64,000 nt of DNA from RFSX01 sp965230215 (GTDB taxonomy: Bacteria; Bacteroidota; Bacteroidia; Chitinophagales; Saprospiraceae): positions 1,922,001 through 1,986,000 of the forward strand of contig CBDDKN010000001.1 in NCBI GenBank assembly GCA_965230215.1. The letters are read 5' to 3'. Position 1 is the first letter of the stretch. Every line of letters starts with the position of its first letter. A program made the position numbers and the translations under genes. Under the pieces are notes generated by a model. It worked only from the letters and a program-made list of their open reading frames with translations, made no database searches and was not told where the DNA came from. Positions 53,975-61,108 of the stretch are shown piece after piece.

Positions 53975-54038
53975 TGTCGTTTTTTTAAATTCAACACAAA
54001 TGTGAACCAAATCTTTCATTAGTTTTTATTTATATTTA

Positions 54039-54053
54039 TTATGTTATTCATAA
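54039..54053. promoter_or_regulatory. Inverted repeat, candidate LysR-type operator
   Basis: TTATG-ttatt-CATAA, a 5-bp inverted repeat with a T-N13-A outline, lies between the divergent LysR and sbtA-operon genes, 9 bases before the regulator's ATG. LysR regulators of carbon genes bind TTA-N7/8-TAA-like sites, and this is close but not identical. The region is AT-rich, so chance matches are easy. Confidence 0.3.
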
Positions 54054-54062
54054 ACATTAATT

Positions 54063-54986
54063 ATGCATTACACCTTACACCAACTGCAAGTCTTTGTCAA
54101 AATCGCTGAGCATCAGAGCATTACGAAGGCTTCGGAGGAGCTATTATTGACCCAACCAGCTGTGTCCATACAGTTAAAAAAATTGCAGGAACAGTTTACA
54201 ATTCCCCTCACAGAGGTGGTAGGAAGGCAGCTATATGTGACTGATTTCGGTCAAGAAATAGTGGCAGCAGCACAAAAAATTCTCCAGGAGGTGGATCAAA
54301 TCAACTATAAAACCCTCCAATACAAGAATCAATTGGCGGGAAGGCTCAAGATATCCGTGGCTTCTACGGGTAAATATGTCATGCCCTACTTCCTTACAGA
54401 TTTCATGCACGAACACAAAGGTGTCGAACTCGAAATGGATGTTACCAATAAGAGTATTGTCGTGGAAAGTCTTGAAAAGAATGAAGTTGACTTTGCTCTT
54501 GTTTCGGTAATACCGGATAAACTTAAGACAGAAAATGTCGAGCTTATGCAGAATAAGCTCTATCTGACCGGAAGCCCTATGCTCAGGCCGAAAAAGAAAC
54601 TATCCTTAGCCAAGATGCTGGAACGGCATCCCTTTCTGTTCAGGGAAGAGGGATCTGCCACGCGTGCTGCAATGGAGTCCTTCCTGCTCAAAAACAACTT
54701 TCCGGCTACCAAAAAAATGCGTTTCAAATCCAATGAAGCCCTCAAGCAAGCTGCCATCGCTGGCTTGGGCTACAGTGTGATGCCATTGATAGGTATCAAA
54801 AATGCTTTGAGAAATGGAGACCTGGAGATCATCCCCTACCGAGGTTTACCCATTATTACGCAGTGGAATCTCATTTGGCTAAAATCCAAAAAACTCTCAC
54901 CTGTGGCCAGTGCATTTCTTGAATATATACAATTGGAAAAGAAGAGAATCATTGATGAGGTTTTCGAATGGTATGAGGCTTACTAG
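54063..54986 (+). CDS. LysR-family regulator (CbbR/CmpR-like)
   Basis: A 307-residue LysR-type regulator. The helix-turn-helix region is LHQLQVFVKIAEHQSITKASEELLLTQPAVSIQLKKLQEQF; the effector domain follows from about residue 92 (LKISVASTGKYVMPYFLTDFMHEH, then LAGLGYSVMPLIG-like AIAGLGYSVMPL). The QPAVSIQLKKLQ and GKYVMPYFLTDF signatures resemble the CbbR/CmpR group that controls CO2 fixation and bicarbonate uptake. It is transcribed away from the sbtA operon, the usual layout for a LysR regulator and its target. That it regulates sbtA is an inference. Confidence 0.9.
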   Translation: MHYTLHQLQVFVKIAEHQSITKASEELLLTQPAVSIQLKKLQEQFTIPLTEVVGRQLYVTDFGQEIVAAAQKILQEVDQINYKTLQYKNQLAGRLKISVASTGKYVMPYFLTDFMHEHKGVELEMDVTNKSIVVESLEKNEVDFALVSVIPDKLKTENVELMQNKLYLTGSPMLRPKKKLSLAKMLERHPFLFREEGSATRAAMESFLLKNNFPATKKMRFKSNEALKQAAIAGLGYSVMPLIGIKNALRNGDLEIIPYRGLPIITQWNLIWLKSKKLSPVASAFLEYIQLEKKRIIDEVFEWYEAY

Positions 54987-55097
54987 TGAAATAGACCTCT
55001 TAATGACCCAGGACAAGAGATTATAATCAGCATATACTATAATACAGGAGTGATGTAGTCAACTGCCTTAGCTCACCAGATCAAGCCTGCAGGCATT

Positions 55098-55901
55098 TTA
55101 GTTGTTTTGAATCCAGTTTTGTATGCTGTCCCAATTATCTGCATGCAAGACCTTCGTAAAGCTGTTGCTGTCTAGTATGCTATATGATTCTGCCAAATAA
55201 TGCGCCCGCTCCTTAGGTTCAGGATGGGTACTCATCCAAGTGAAATAATCAGGCATGTCCCCCATTTCATCGCCAAGCCTGTATAAAAAATGTGAAAATG
55301 GTTCGGGGTCAATTTCTGAAGCAATCAAATATTCTCTGGCCATCAGGTCTGCTTCTTTTTCAAATGATCTGTCAAAAGCCCTGGAGCTCAGAACTTTAGC
55401 TGTTTCGCGCATCATCTCGGGGCCACCGCTTCCACCTGCAGCCGAGAGCAACATGGTCAATCCTAATTCTTTCATTAACTTCTTCATGACATGCCGCAAT
55501 TCGATATGACCCAACTCATGAGCTATCACACCACTTAACTCTTCAGGATTATGCGTTTCATCAATAAGACCTGAATACACGACAAGGTGTGCATCGGGAA
55601 GTGCAAAAGCATTCACCTCTTCAGTCTGAAGGATATGCAGCTTGATCTTAGACTTATCAATATAATTGCTTTCACATAACCTGTTGACAATAGTGTCAAG
55701 AGAATTGACAATAAGCGTATCAGTGATTTCCTCCTTTCCGGTACTGATGGTTTCATAGATCAACTCTCCCAATTTTTCTTCTGTCTTATCAGAAATCTTT
55801 TCAACCTGAAAAATCTGAACCCAGTTTACCCTGGATAAGGACAACCAGAAGAAAAGGAAGAGTGCAACGATAACAAGACCTTCTAACCAGTGATTTTTCA
55901 T
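55098..55901 (-). CDS. M48-family metalloprotease (membrane-anchored)
   Basis: A 267-residue M48 peptidase starting at MKNHWLEG (55901). Translation is coupled to the gene before it by an ATGA overlap. One N-terminal membrane helix (VIVALFLFFWLSLSRV) is followed by the catalytic domain with GVIAHELGHIELRH (HExxH) and FEKEADLMAREYL (third ligand Glu). SSRAFDRSFEKEAD and DYFTWMSTHPEPKERAHYL are typical for M48 (BepA/LoiP/Oma1-like) enzymes, which clear misfolded envelope proteins. It is the last gene of a four-gene overlapping operon of small membrane proteins. Confidence 0.9.
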   Translation of the reverse strand: MKNHWLEGLVIVALFLFFWLSLSRVNWVQIFQVEKISDKTEEKLGELIYETISTGKEEITDTLIVNSLDTIVNRLCESNYIDKSKIKLHILQTEEVNAFALPDAHLVVYSGLIDETHNPEELSGVIAHELGHIELRHVMKKLMKELGLTMLLSAAGGSGGPEMMRETAKVLSSRAFDRSFEKEADLMAREYLIASEIDPEPFSHFLYRLGDEMGDMPDYFTWMSTHPEPKERAHYLAESYSILDSNSFTKVLHADNWDSIQNWIQNN

Positions 55902-56335
55902 AGCTCCTCTTTGCATATACTGTCAGTTAAACCACCATAAAACCACCAGGTCACATGTATGCCTTTTCTGGTTTTAACCGCGGTGTAAATAGTTGCAATA
56001 AACTCGGTTAGATTGAAAGCGATGGCCGTCATCATATAGGCCAGATAAGAATTGCTGATCTCTCCATCTCTGAAAAAAACCGATATGGTCCACCAAAATC
56101 CAATGGTATTGATAATCAGCATAGAAACCTGCGATAAGAGTGCCTGCGTGCAATGCCAGCGCACAAAATAGGTGCCCTTACGATTACCCAAATAAAATAT
56201 AAATGTGGCGATGAGATTGACTATGGGAAGTGGTAGCCCTCCCATTACCGCAATCAATGACATCACATAGCTGTTTGAAGCCTTTTCGGCTTCATTGTCA
56301 TGAGGTTCGTAATCAAATGTTTCTATATGAATCAT
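55898..56335 (-). CDS. Tic20/DUF4870-like membrane protein
   Basis: A 145-residue membrane protein with about four hydrophobic segments. IVNLIATFIFYLGNRKGTYFVRWHCTQALLSQ followed by a second pair of helices resembles DUF4870 (Tic20-like) proteins, where a short loop of the form 'FVxxHxxxAL' occurs between helices. That assignment is only moderately sure. It overlaps both neighbours by four bases (ATGA on each side), so it is translated with the DUF2752 gene before it and the M48 protease after it. No function is known. Confidence 0.65.
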   Translation of the reverse strand: MIHIETFDYEPHDNEAEKASNSYVMSLIAVMGGLPLPIVNLIATFIFYLGNRKGTYFVRWHCTQALLSQVSMLIINTIGFWWTISVFFRDGEISNSYLAYMMTAIAFNLTEFIATIYTAVKTRKGIHVTWWFYGGLTDSICKEEL

Positions 56336-56769
56336 AAGCCTTTACTGATATTCCAAATCCAATTGATCAAAATAAGACATACAAGTGGATAAGCGACCAG
56401 AGGTCTGGATATGGCCAGTTCTGCCTTCTTATAAAATTCAAGTAAGGTATACTGGGCTTTCCAAAGGTCTCTTAACAGCCAGCCAGGAAGAACGATCATA
56501 CATAAAAATATAACGTAACCCAGTGGGTTGATTAGAAATCCATCTAACAGCCTCCCTTCTAGAATGGCCATGACAGAACGTGTGCCTCCGCATGAGGGAC
56601 AAGGAACGCCCGTGAGCTGCTTCATATAACATACATTACCCACAGCATTACCATTGATCGTTGCTCCTGTAAGGACGAGACCCAACCAGGCAAATCCAAC
56701 CAGGCAAACCACTATGATCAATTTGTAAAGTCCCGGAAGTCGGGAGATCGATCTAAACCAATCGCGCAA
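56332..56769 (-). CDS. DUF2752 domain membrane protein
   Basis: A 145-residue protein with three to four hydrophobic segments. It contains the DUF2752 hallmark CYMKQLTGVPCPSCGGTRSVMAILEGRL, with the CPxCGxTR motif, and the following helix NPLGYVIFLCMIVL. The family is widespread in Bacteroidota and Actinobacteria; its function is unknown, and the two cysteines suggest metal or redox use. The gene overlaps the TM2 gene by 17 bp and the Tic20-like gene by 4 bp. Confidence 0.9.
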   Translation of the reverse strand: MRDWFRSISRLPGLYKLIIVVCLVGFAWLGLVLTGATINGNAVGNVCYMKQLTGVPCPSCGGTRSVMAILEGRLLDGFLINPLGYVIFLCMIVLPGWLLRDLWKAQYTLLEFYKKAELAISRPLVAYPLVCLILINWIWNISKGL

Positions 56770-57088
56770 ATTTCAGCATGTTTTGTTCACGGGTAGCGCC
56801 CATGATCATAAACCAGTCTATAATGGTCCAGATACCAAGGCCACCACAGGTTAATAATTTACCTACACCCATACCTGTCTCACCAAGCATGAATCTGTCG
56901 ATACCCAGGCTACCGCCCAATAATGATACGATAAGCATCATCGTAGGATCTCTGAATTGCAGTGATTGCAATTCTGTCCATTTTGAATCATCCATTTCAA
57001 GAAGTCGTTCGCGAATGCTTGGAATTTGAAAGCCTTCAAAAAACTTGGCATTGCTCATCATAAACATGTCCACTTTCTGTGCGTCCAT
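56753..57088 (-). CDS. TM2 domain protein
   Basis: A 111-residue protein with a TM2 domain: two helices joined by a short loop, DPTMMLIVSLLGGSLGIDRFMLGETGMGVGKLLTCGGLGIWTIIDWFMIMGATREQN. GxDRFxLG, GxxKLxTxGGxGIW and the end xREQN are diagnostic. The N-terminal 50 residues are soluble. TM2 proteins of Bacteroidota often stand next to DUF2752 genes, as here. Biological role unknown. It is the first gene of the operon TM2-DUF2752-Tic20-like-M48. Confidence 0.92.
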   Translation of the reverse strand: MDAQKVDMFMMSNAKFFEGFQIPSIRERLLEMDDSKWTELQSLQFRDPTMMLIVSLLGGSLGIDRFMLGETGMGVGKLLTCGGLGIWTIIDWFMIMGATREQNMLKFARLV

Positions 57089-57207
57089 CGTGTTTTGTTT
57101 TAGTTAAGTGATTAGAACCGGTTCACAGCCTTAATACAGTTGTTCTGCCTGAACAGGTTGTTGACTAAAGTTATAATATTCGTCTGAATTGCTATGAAAA
57201 TTTTATA

Positions 57208-58965
57208 CTAATTAGGACAATTGGCGGGTAAAACCTCCAGCTCGCCATAATTATTCACTGTCATTATCCAGCAAGAACCATCACTCGACTTGACGATTAC
57301 ACCTGAATAGTTGCTGTTTAAAAATAGATTGTTTTCAATCTCAGTCAATTCATCGACATTGTTATTCATATCACAAACATTGCCTACCCCGTCACCATCA
57401 ACATCCAGTTGATCCGGATTAAATGTAGCCGCACAATTATCCACGGTATTCTCAATACCATCACCATCAAGATCATCATTACCAATCAAAGTCACCGTCG
57501 TTGTGCTTGGCCCTTGGATTGTAGCAAAATCACCGCCAGAAATGGCTGTAAGGTCAAAGATAATAGTCTCATCACCTTCCAATAGAATATCATCTGAGAC
57601 AGTTATTGTAAAACATTCATTTGTGCTGCTACCTGCAGGAAATTGTATGGTCTGGGTCGTACTGATCGTCTGATAATCAACACCATTTGTAGCGGTGGAC
57701 TGATTGCTCAAGGTCACATCCACATCTGTTGCGTTTACAGAACTAGGTAAATTTATTGAAAGACAAACATCCACTGTTGTATTGCTCTCTACGACTGAAT
57801 ACATTGATGTATCAAATGAAACTGCAGTACCAGCACTATCAAATAGATAAACTGATCCAGCATCTACACCATTCAGGTTATCATCGTTGATCGTTGTCCC
57901 AATCAAATAGTCGCCTGTCCAACTTACTGCATGACCAAACCAATCATGAAAATCCCTATCAGATGTACCAATAACAGCTTTCTCTACCCAATTACCTGAT
58001 TCATATTCAAATAGGAAGATCGCTCCTTCATTATTTAAACTAAAATCATATCTAGGGGCTGCAACAATGAGTTTATCTTCTTTTAAAGCGACATCGTATC
58101 CAAAAAAATCACTAACTGAATTATTAGATGCAGTGGCTATTGTCTCATTCCAGTTCATACCGTCCCAATCATATATATATGCAGCACCCTTCATATCACT
58201 CGCAAACTTAGCACCAACAACTACACGATCTTGGCCTATGTCAACGCTGTAACCGTATTGCGCATTAGCCGTTGCGTCAGAGGCTGTAATCTTGGTCTCA
58301 TTCCAATTCACACCATCCCAATCATATATATAAGCAGCACCAGATAAGTTTCCGTTTTCATTATCCGTATTAGCGCCAACAACAATACGATCATTATATA
58401 CGGCTACATCTCCACCAAAGGTATTTCCTCCATGACCATCTGATGCAAAAAGCGTTGTTGCATTCCAGTTAATACCATCATACTCCCATATATCTATCTC
58501 TCCTCCCATGCCATTGGATGTACTCTGCCTTCGACATAATAGTCTCCCTTCATCAATGGCTATGTCATTTTTAGAGTTAGAAATATTTGATGATATCTCT
58601 TGTTCAAGCCAACTGGATCCATTCCATGTGAATAGATAAAAAATATTTGAGTTACTGACAACAAATGAATCTTCAACCATAGCAAGAGCTGAGCCAAACT
58701 CACCACCAGCTAAAGGGTTAGCTTGTAGTATTTTAGATTCAATCCAATTCGTACCGTTCCAGTCATAAACGTAAACAGCTCCAGCATTCTGAGCCCCGTC
58801 ATCATCATTTATTGCCCCAACGATAAACTGATCCTGAACCCCAGAAATCGAATTTCCAAAAGCATCCCCTGGATCACCGTCAGAAGCAATAATTTTTTGT
58901 TCAAATTGTCCAAAGCTCGAACCAAAGGATAGGAATACAATAAAAAAAACGGAAGCAGTTTTCAT
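57208..58965 (-). CDS. Secreted FG-GAP/Calx-beta/TSP3 repeat protein
   Basis: A 585-residue secreted protein started at MKTASVFF (58965), with a signal peptide ending near SFGQ. Residues about 25-370 are seven FG-GAP-like repeats of about 50 residues (KIIASDGDPGDAFGNSISGVQDQFIVGA; NDDDGAQNAGAVYVYDWNG), as in a beta-propeller. A Calx-beta-like domain follows (about 385-500: CLSINLPSSVNATDVDVTLSN, ILLEGDETIIFDLTAISGG), then a thrombospondin type 3 calcium motif (DLDGDGIENTVDNC, DQLDVDGDGVGNVCD). The end (GVIVKSSDGSCWIMTVNNYGELEVLPANCPN) is a short tail seen on other Bacteroidota proteins rather than a T9SS sorting domain. Probably a surface or extracellular binding protein. Confidence 0.87.
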   Translation of the reverse strand: MKTASVFFIVFLSFGSSFGQFEQKIIASDGDPGDAFGNSISGVQDQFIVGAINDDDGAQNAGAVYVYDWNGTNWIESKILQANPLAGGEFGSALAMVEDSFVVSNSNIFYLFTWNGSSWLEQEISSNISNSKNDIAIDEGRLLCRRQSTSNGMGGEIDIWEYDGINWNATTLFASDGHGGNTFGGDVAVYNDRIVVGANTDNENGNLSGAAYIYDWDGVNWNETKITASDATANAQYGYSVDIGQDRVVVGAKFASDMKGAAYIYDWDGMNWNETIATASNNSVSDFFGYDVALKEDKLIVAAPRYDFSLNNEGAIFLFEYESGNWVEKAVIGTSDRDFHDWFGHAVSWTGDYLIGTTINDDNLNGVDAGSVYLFDSAGTAVSFDTSMYSVVESNTTVDVCLSINLPSSVNATDVDVTLSNQSTATNGVDYQTISTTQTIQFPAGSSTNECFTITVSDDILLEGDETIIFDLTAISGGDFATIQGPSTTTVTLIGNDDLDGDGIENTVDNCAATFNPDQLDVDGDGVGNVCDMNNNVDELTEIENNLFLNSNYSGVIVKSSDGSCWIMTVNNYGELEVLPANCPN

Positions 58966-59078
58966 AGTCTGAATAAGATTGATCACTTAAAATACAAAAG
59001 ATTGTATTAAGTATATACCAATAGTTTGAAGGACGTAAGCTTTGGAGTTAAGAGAGAGAACAACTAATGATAGGACAT

Positions 59079-59218
59079 AAAAAAAGCCCTCAACTTGTGT
59101 TGAAGGCTTCGCGGTCTATGAACATATGGTTTTGGCTCTGCCAAAATCAAACAGACTAAATGTCTGTTTGAAATATGTGAACCGCTTCATTGGAAGCGGA
59201 TGGGTGGCAGTCCAGACC
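59079..59218 (-). ncRNA. Structured RNA copy A with its own terminator (undescribed, tandem)
   Basis: On the minus strand a 106-nt body (59218 to 59113) is closed by GGTCT/AGACC. Inside: P2 CCGCTTC/GAAGCGG (59182-59188 with 59193-59199), P3 ACATAT/ATATGT (59122-59127 with 59173-59178) enclosing P4 CAAACAGAC/GTCTGTTTG (59148-59156 with 59162-59170) and P5 TTTTGGC/GCCAAAA (59130-59136 with 59140-59146). A terminator follows: GCCTTCAAC/GTTGAGGGC and seven T. The stem has a G-U pair only on the minus strand (C-A mismatch on plus), which fixes the direction. The ends (GGTCTGG at the start; AGACCGCGAAGCC at the end) equal those of the tRNA-Asp next to it. No known RNA family is recognised. Confidence 0.7.
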
Positions 59219-59255
59219 ATTATCAAATATTATTCTACTTGTGAGTTTAGGACAT

Positions 59256-59396
59256 AAAAAAAGCCCAACATTTCTGTTGAGCTTCCTGCGGTCTATGAAC
59301 ATATGGTTTTGGCGCTACCAAAATCAAACAGACTAAATGTCTGTTTGAAATATGTGAACCGAAACAAAGGTTTCGGATGGGTGGCCAGTCCAGACC
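59256..59396 (-). ncRNA. Structured RNA copy B with its own terminator (undescribed, tandem)
   Basis: A second copy of the same RNA: 107-nt body from 59396 to 59290, then terminator AAGCTCAAC/GTTGGGCTT plus T run. P1, P3 and P4 are the same as in copy A. P2 is CCGAAAC/GTTTCGG (59359-59365 with 59370-59376): three of seven base pairs differ from copy A and each difference is compensated. P5 is TTTTGGT/GCCAAAA with a G-U pair that exists only on the minus strand. Two copies with changed bases but the same pairing are good evidence of a functional structured RNA. It lies between tRNA-Asp and copy A and may be read from the tRNA promoter or from its own spacer. Confidence 0.7.
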
Positions 59397-59432
59397 ACTA
59401 ACAAGCTTTTATTCTACAGTTGAGTTTATGGC

Positions 59433-59465
59433 AAAAAAAAAAAGCCCTCAACTTGCGTTGAAGGC
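59433..59465 (-). terminator. Intrinsic terminator of tRNA-Asp
   Basis: On the minus strand GCCTTCAAC, loop GCAA, GTTGAGGGC, then eleven T, starting 5 bases after the tRNA. Nearly identical to the terminator of RNA copy A, so these elements are duplicated units. Confidence 0.88.
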
Positions 59466-59469
59466 TTCG

Positions 59470-59543
59470 CGGTCTGGACGGGACTCGAACCCGCGACCCC
59501 CTGCGTGACAGGCAGGTATTCTAACCAGCTGAACTACCAGACC
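59470..59543 (-). tRNA. tRNA-Asp (anticodon GTC)
   Basis: Cloverleaf on the minus strand: acceptor GGTCTGG/CCAGACC, D arm with AGTTCAGCTGGTTAGA, anticodon arm CCTGC-CTGTCAC-GCAGG with anticodon GTC, variable loop, and T arm CGGGTTCGAGTCCCG. The discriminator base is G, as usual for Asp. CCA is not encoded. The gene is intact. Confidence 0.96.
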
Positions 59544-59687
59544 TTTTATTCTTGTATTGTAGTTCTTTATTTATTTTATCGCACAAATATTAAGGAATAC
59601 CTGGCTAATCTCCCCGCGAGCCGTTGTTCGCGGTTCTCTCCTTATTGAGTGAATTCTTTCACTCAATTCCTTCGGACCAGTCGTTCA

Positions 59688-59711
59688 TCTAACCAGCTGA
59701 ACTACCAGACC
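59688..59711 (-). repeat. 24-nt duplicate of the tRNA-Asp 5' end (pseudo-tRNA fragment)
   Basis: On the minus strand these bases repeat the first 24 nt of tRNA-Asp exactly (GGTCTGGTAGTTCAGC and on through GGTTAGA), and the A/T-rich sequence just before it (AATAAAAAGG) is similar too. After it the match stops, and unrelated sequence with two strong hairpins follows. This looks like the trace of an insertion or duplication at the tRNA 5' end. Confidence 0.75.
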
Positions 59712-59736
59712 TTTTTATTTTTTCGGTATGCTAACC

Positions 59737-59754
59737 TCCCGATCTATATCGGGA
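59737..59754. repeat. Palindromic hairpin TCCCGAT-ctat-ATCGGGA
   Basis: A 7-bp inverted repeat with a 4-base loop and no T run. Similar 'CCCGAT..ATCGGG' palindromes are common between genes in Bacteroidota as far as I remember, so it may be a dispersed repeat. Confidence 0.6.
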
Positions 59755-59859
59755 ACCATGCTTTAATAGCGAGGCCAAAAATAGATGCTTTTAATGGAAT
59801 ACACAATAATTTGAAGAATATTTTTTGAAAAAATTACAGGAGATTTTTAGACCTATAAA

Positions 59860-60537
59860 TCAGGCATCCAGTAGCTTGAAAGCAAAGAACTCGAGCATCC
59901 TCCTCAAGTCAGAATGTTCTCTGTCTTCATCTTTCAGATCTGTCAGCTTCGGAAGATGATGCGCAAAGTAAAGTTGGTTGTTGGCCGTCTCAAATAAATT
60001 GGATGCCAGGCTATGTGGATATGGAAATGTAGGGTTCAATTCCAAGATGATATCCGATACACAATCAGCAACCTCTTTGTAGCTCATAAACATACCCTCC
60101 TTGTTCTCATTGTCAATATCCTTGGTATGATAGGCTTTGGCCCCCTCAGCTATAACTATCTTATGTAACAAGTTTTCATTCACATAATTCACTGCTGGAT
60201 TCTCCATAGAGGCATCGATTATCTGGTCTATGGCGATGCTTAGTTTCTTTTTAGGTTCGAATACATTCATCGTGTGAATATTGATCAGATAATGCACCCA
60301 TTCCCAGTACCATGAAACCAAGTATATTAATAATACATGCTTATTCTCAAAATACCTGTAGACAGAGGCTTCTGTCGTATTGATGCGCTTGGCCAATTTT
60401 CGAAAGGTGAAACCCTCAAAACCCAATTCATCAATCAACTCAATACTGTTCTTGATTATCCTACGCCCCACATCAGTATCCTGAGGATCCTTGATGTACA
60501 TTTTCTCATTCAGCTTGAAACTTACTCCGAAAGACAT
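59860..60537 (-). CDS. TetR/AcrR-family transcriptional regulator
   Basis: A 225-residue regulator with the TetR DNA-binding domain at about residues 22-72: GRRIIKNSIELIDELGFEGFTFRKLAKRINTTEASVYRYFENKHVLLIYLV. The C-terminal part, mostly helical, is the ligand/dimer domain and is not assigned. A second start at MYIKDPQ (60501) would also keep the full domain. It is divergent from the small membrane-protein gene that leads into SulP and carbonic anhydrase, so it may control that set; this is only inferred from position. Confidence 0.9.
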   Translation of the reverse strand: MSFGVSFKLNEKMYIKDPQDTDVGRRIIKNSIELIDELGFEGFTFRKLAKRINTTEASVYRYFENKHVLLIYLVSWYWEWVHYLINIHTMNVFEPKKKLSIAIDQIIDASMENPAVNYVNENLLHKIVIAEGAKAYHTKDIDNENKEGMFMSYKEVADCVSDIILELNPTFPYPHSLASNLFETANNQLYFAHHLPKLTDLKDEDREHSDLRRMLEFFAFKLLDA

Positions 60538-60624
60538 TTTGAAATTTCTTTAAACAATTCGATGAATCTGCGGTTAAAAGTAATATAATTTGACATGAGA
60601 TATGTAATTTTAATATTGAAAGTA

Positions 60625-60655
60625 TTGCTACCATAATTAAAAGGCCGTATACTTG
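60625..60655 (+). promoter_or_regulatory. Putative promoter of the SulP/carbonic anhydrase set
   Basis: TTG (60625-60627), 20 bases, TATACTTG (60648-60655), one mismatch from the Bacteroidota pattern TTG-N19/20-TAnnTTTG. The ATG at 60658 would lie at or before the transcription start, which favours the start at 60673 for the first gene. Confidence 0.4.
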
Positions 60656-60672
60656 TAATGTTTTTATACAGA

Positions 60673-60981
60673 ATGCAGCAGCTTTTCCAAATATCGTTCA
60701 TCTTGATTTTCATAGGTTCCATCCTATGCATAGAACTGAATATGATGGATTATATCTCGGAAGGCCTCAACATAGAAATGATTGATTTTCATGAAGAAGG
60801 TTCCGGTGAGAATGAAAAACAGGAATCCTCTGAAGAGGAACTCGAGATTGAGTATTCTTTCGGTATCGAGAAGCACAATGCAAACGCCAAGAGCAATGTG
60901 CTCGATACCGCAGTAAAATGCGCCTTGCTATCTCAGCAGACGTCAGCAGACATCCATCTGCCCCCTCCCGAACAGGTCTAA
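60673..60981 (+). CDS. Small membrane-anchored hypothetical protein upstream of SulP
   Basis: A protein of about 102 residues. It starts with a hydrophobic helix (FQISFILIFIGSILCI), followed by an acidic middle (HEEGSGENEKQESSEEELEIEY) and a polar end with HLPPPEQV. No family is recognised. I use ATG 60673, because the putative promoter ends at 60655; an ATG at 60658 would add five residues. The gene lies in front of the SulP transporter and carbonic anhydrase genes, and 127 bp separate it from SulP. It may be an accessory part of the transporter or unrelated. Confidence 0.6.
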   Translation: MQQLFQISFILIFIGSILCIELNMMDYISEGLNIEMIDFHEEGSGENEKQESSEEELEIEYSFGIEKHNANAKSNVLDTAVKCALLSQQTSADIHLPPPEQV

Positions 60982-61108
60982 GTCACCCTTAGCCTTTACC
61001 AAAAGAAATCACACACACTACCTGAGGCATGCAAACAATTGCAGCCGCCTCGAGCCTAACCAAATTGAATTTAATTAAGCCTAACAATTATTAATTAAAT
61101 ATTATAAC

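Larger units (their letters stand above)
58987..59859. other. 873-bp protein-free region rich in structured RNA and repeats
   Basis: Nothing here codes for protein. In minus-strand order the region holds: a palindromic hairpin (59737-59754), a 24-nt copy of the tRNA-Asp 5' end (59688-59711), a hairpin-rich insert, tRNA-Asp with terminator, and two tandem structured RNAs, each with a terminator. Spacers before the RNAs share AACTCA...GTAGAATAA, so the unit repeats with a period of 178 bp. Confidence 0.8.

Noticed and set aside
59113..59396. Hammerhead or twister ribozyme in the tandem RNAs
   Set aside because: The hammerhead core (CUGANGA, GAAA) is absent, and I see no other self-cleaving motif.
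59079..59543. CRISPR array suggested by the evenly spaced repeats near tRNA-Asp
   Set aside because: Only two units with a 178-bp period, long repeats and terminators; no cas genes in the window.
59600..59711. A second tRNA gene suggested by the matching 5' end
   Set aside because: Only the first 24 nt match; there is no anticodon arm, T arm or acceptor 3' strand.
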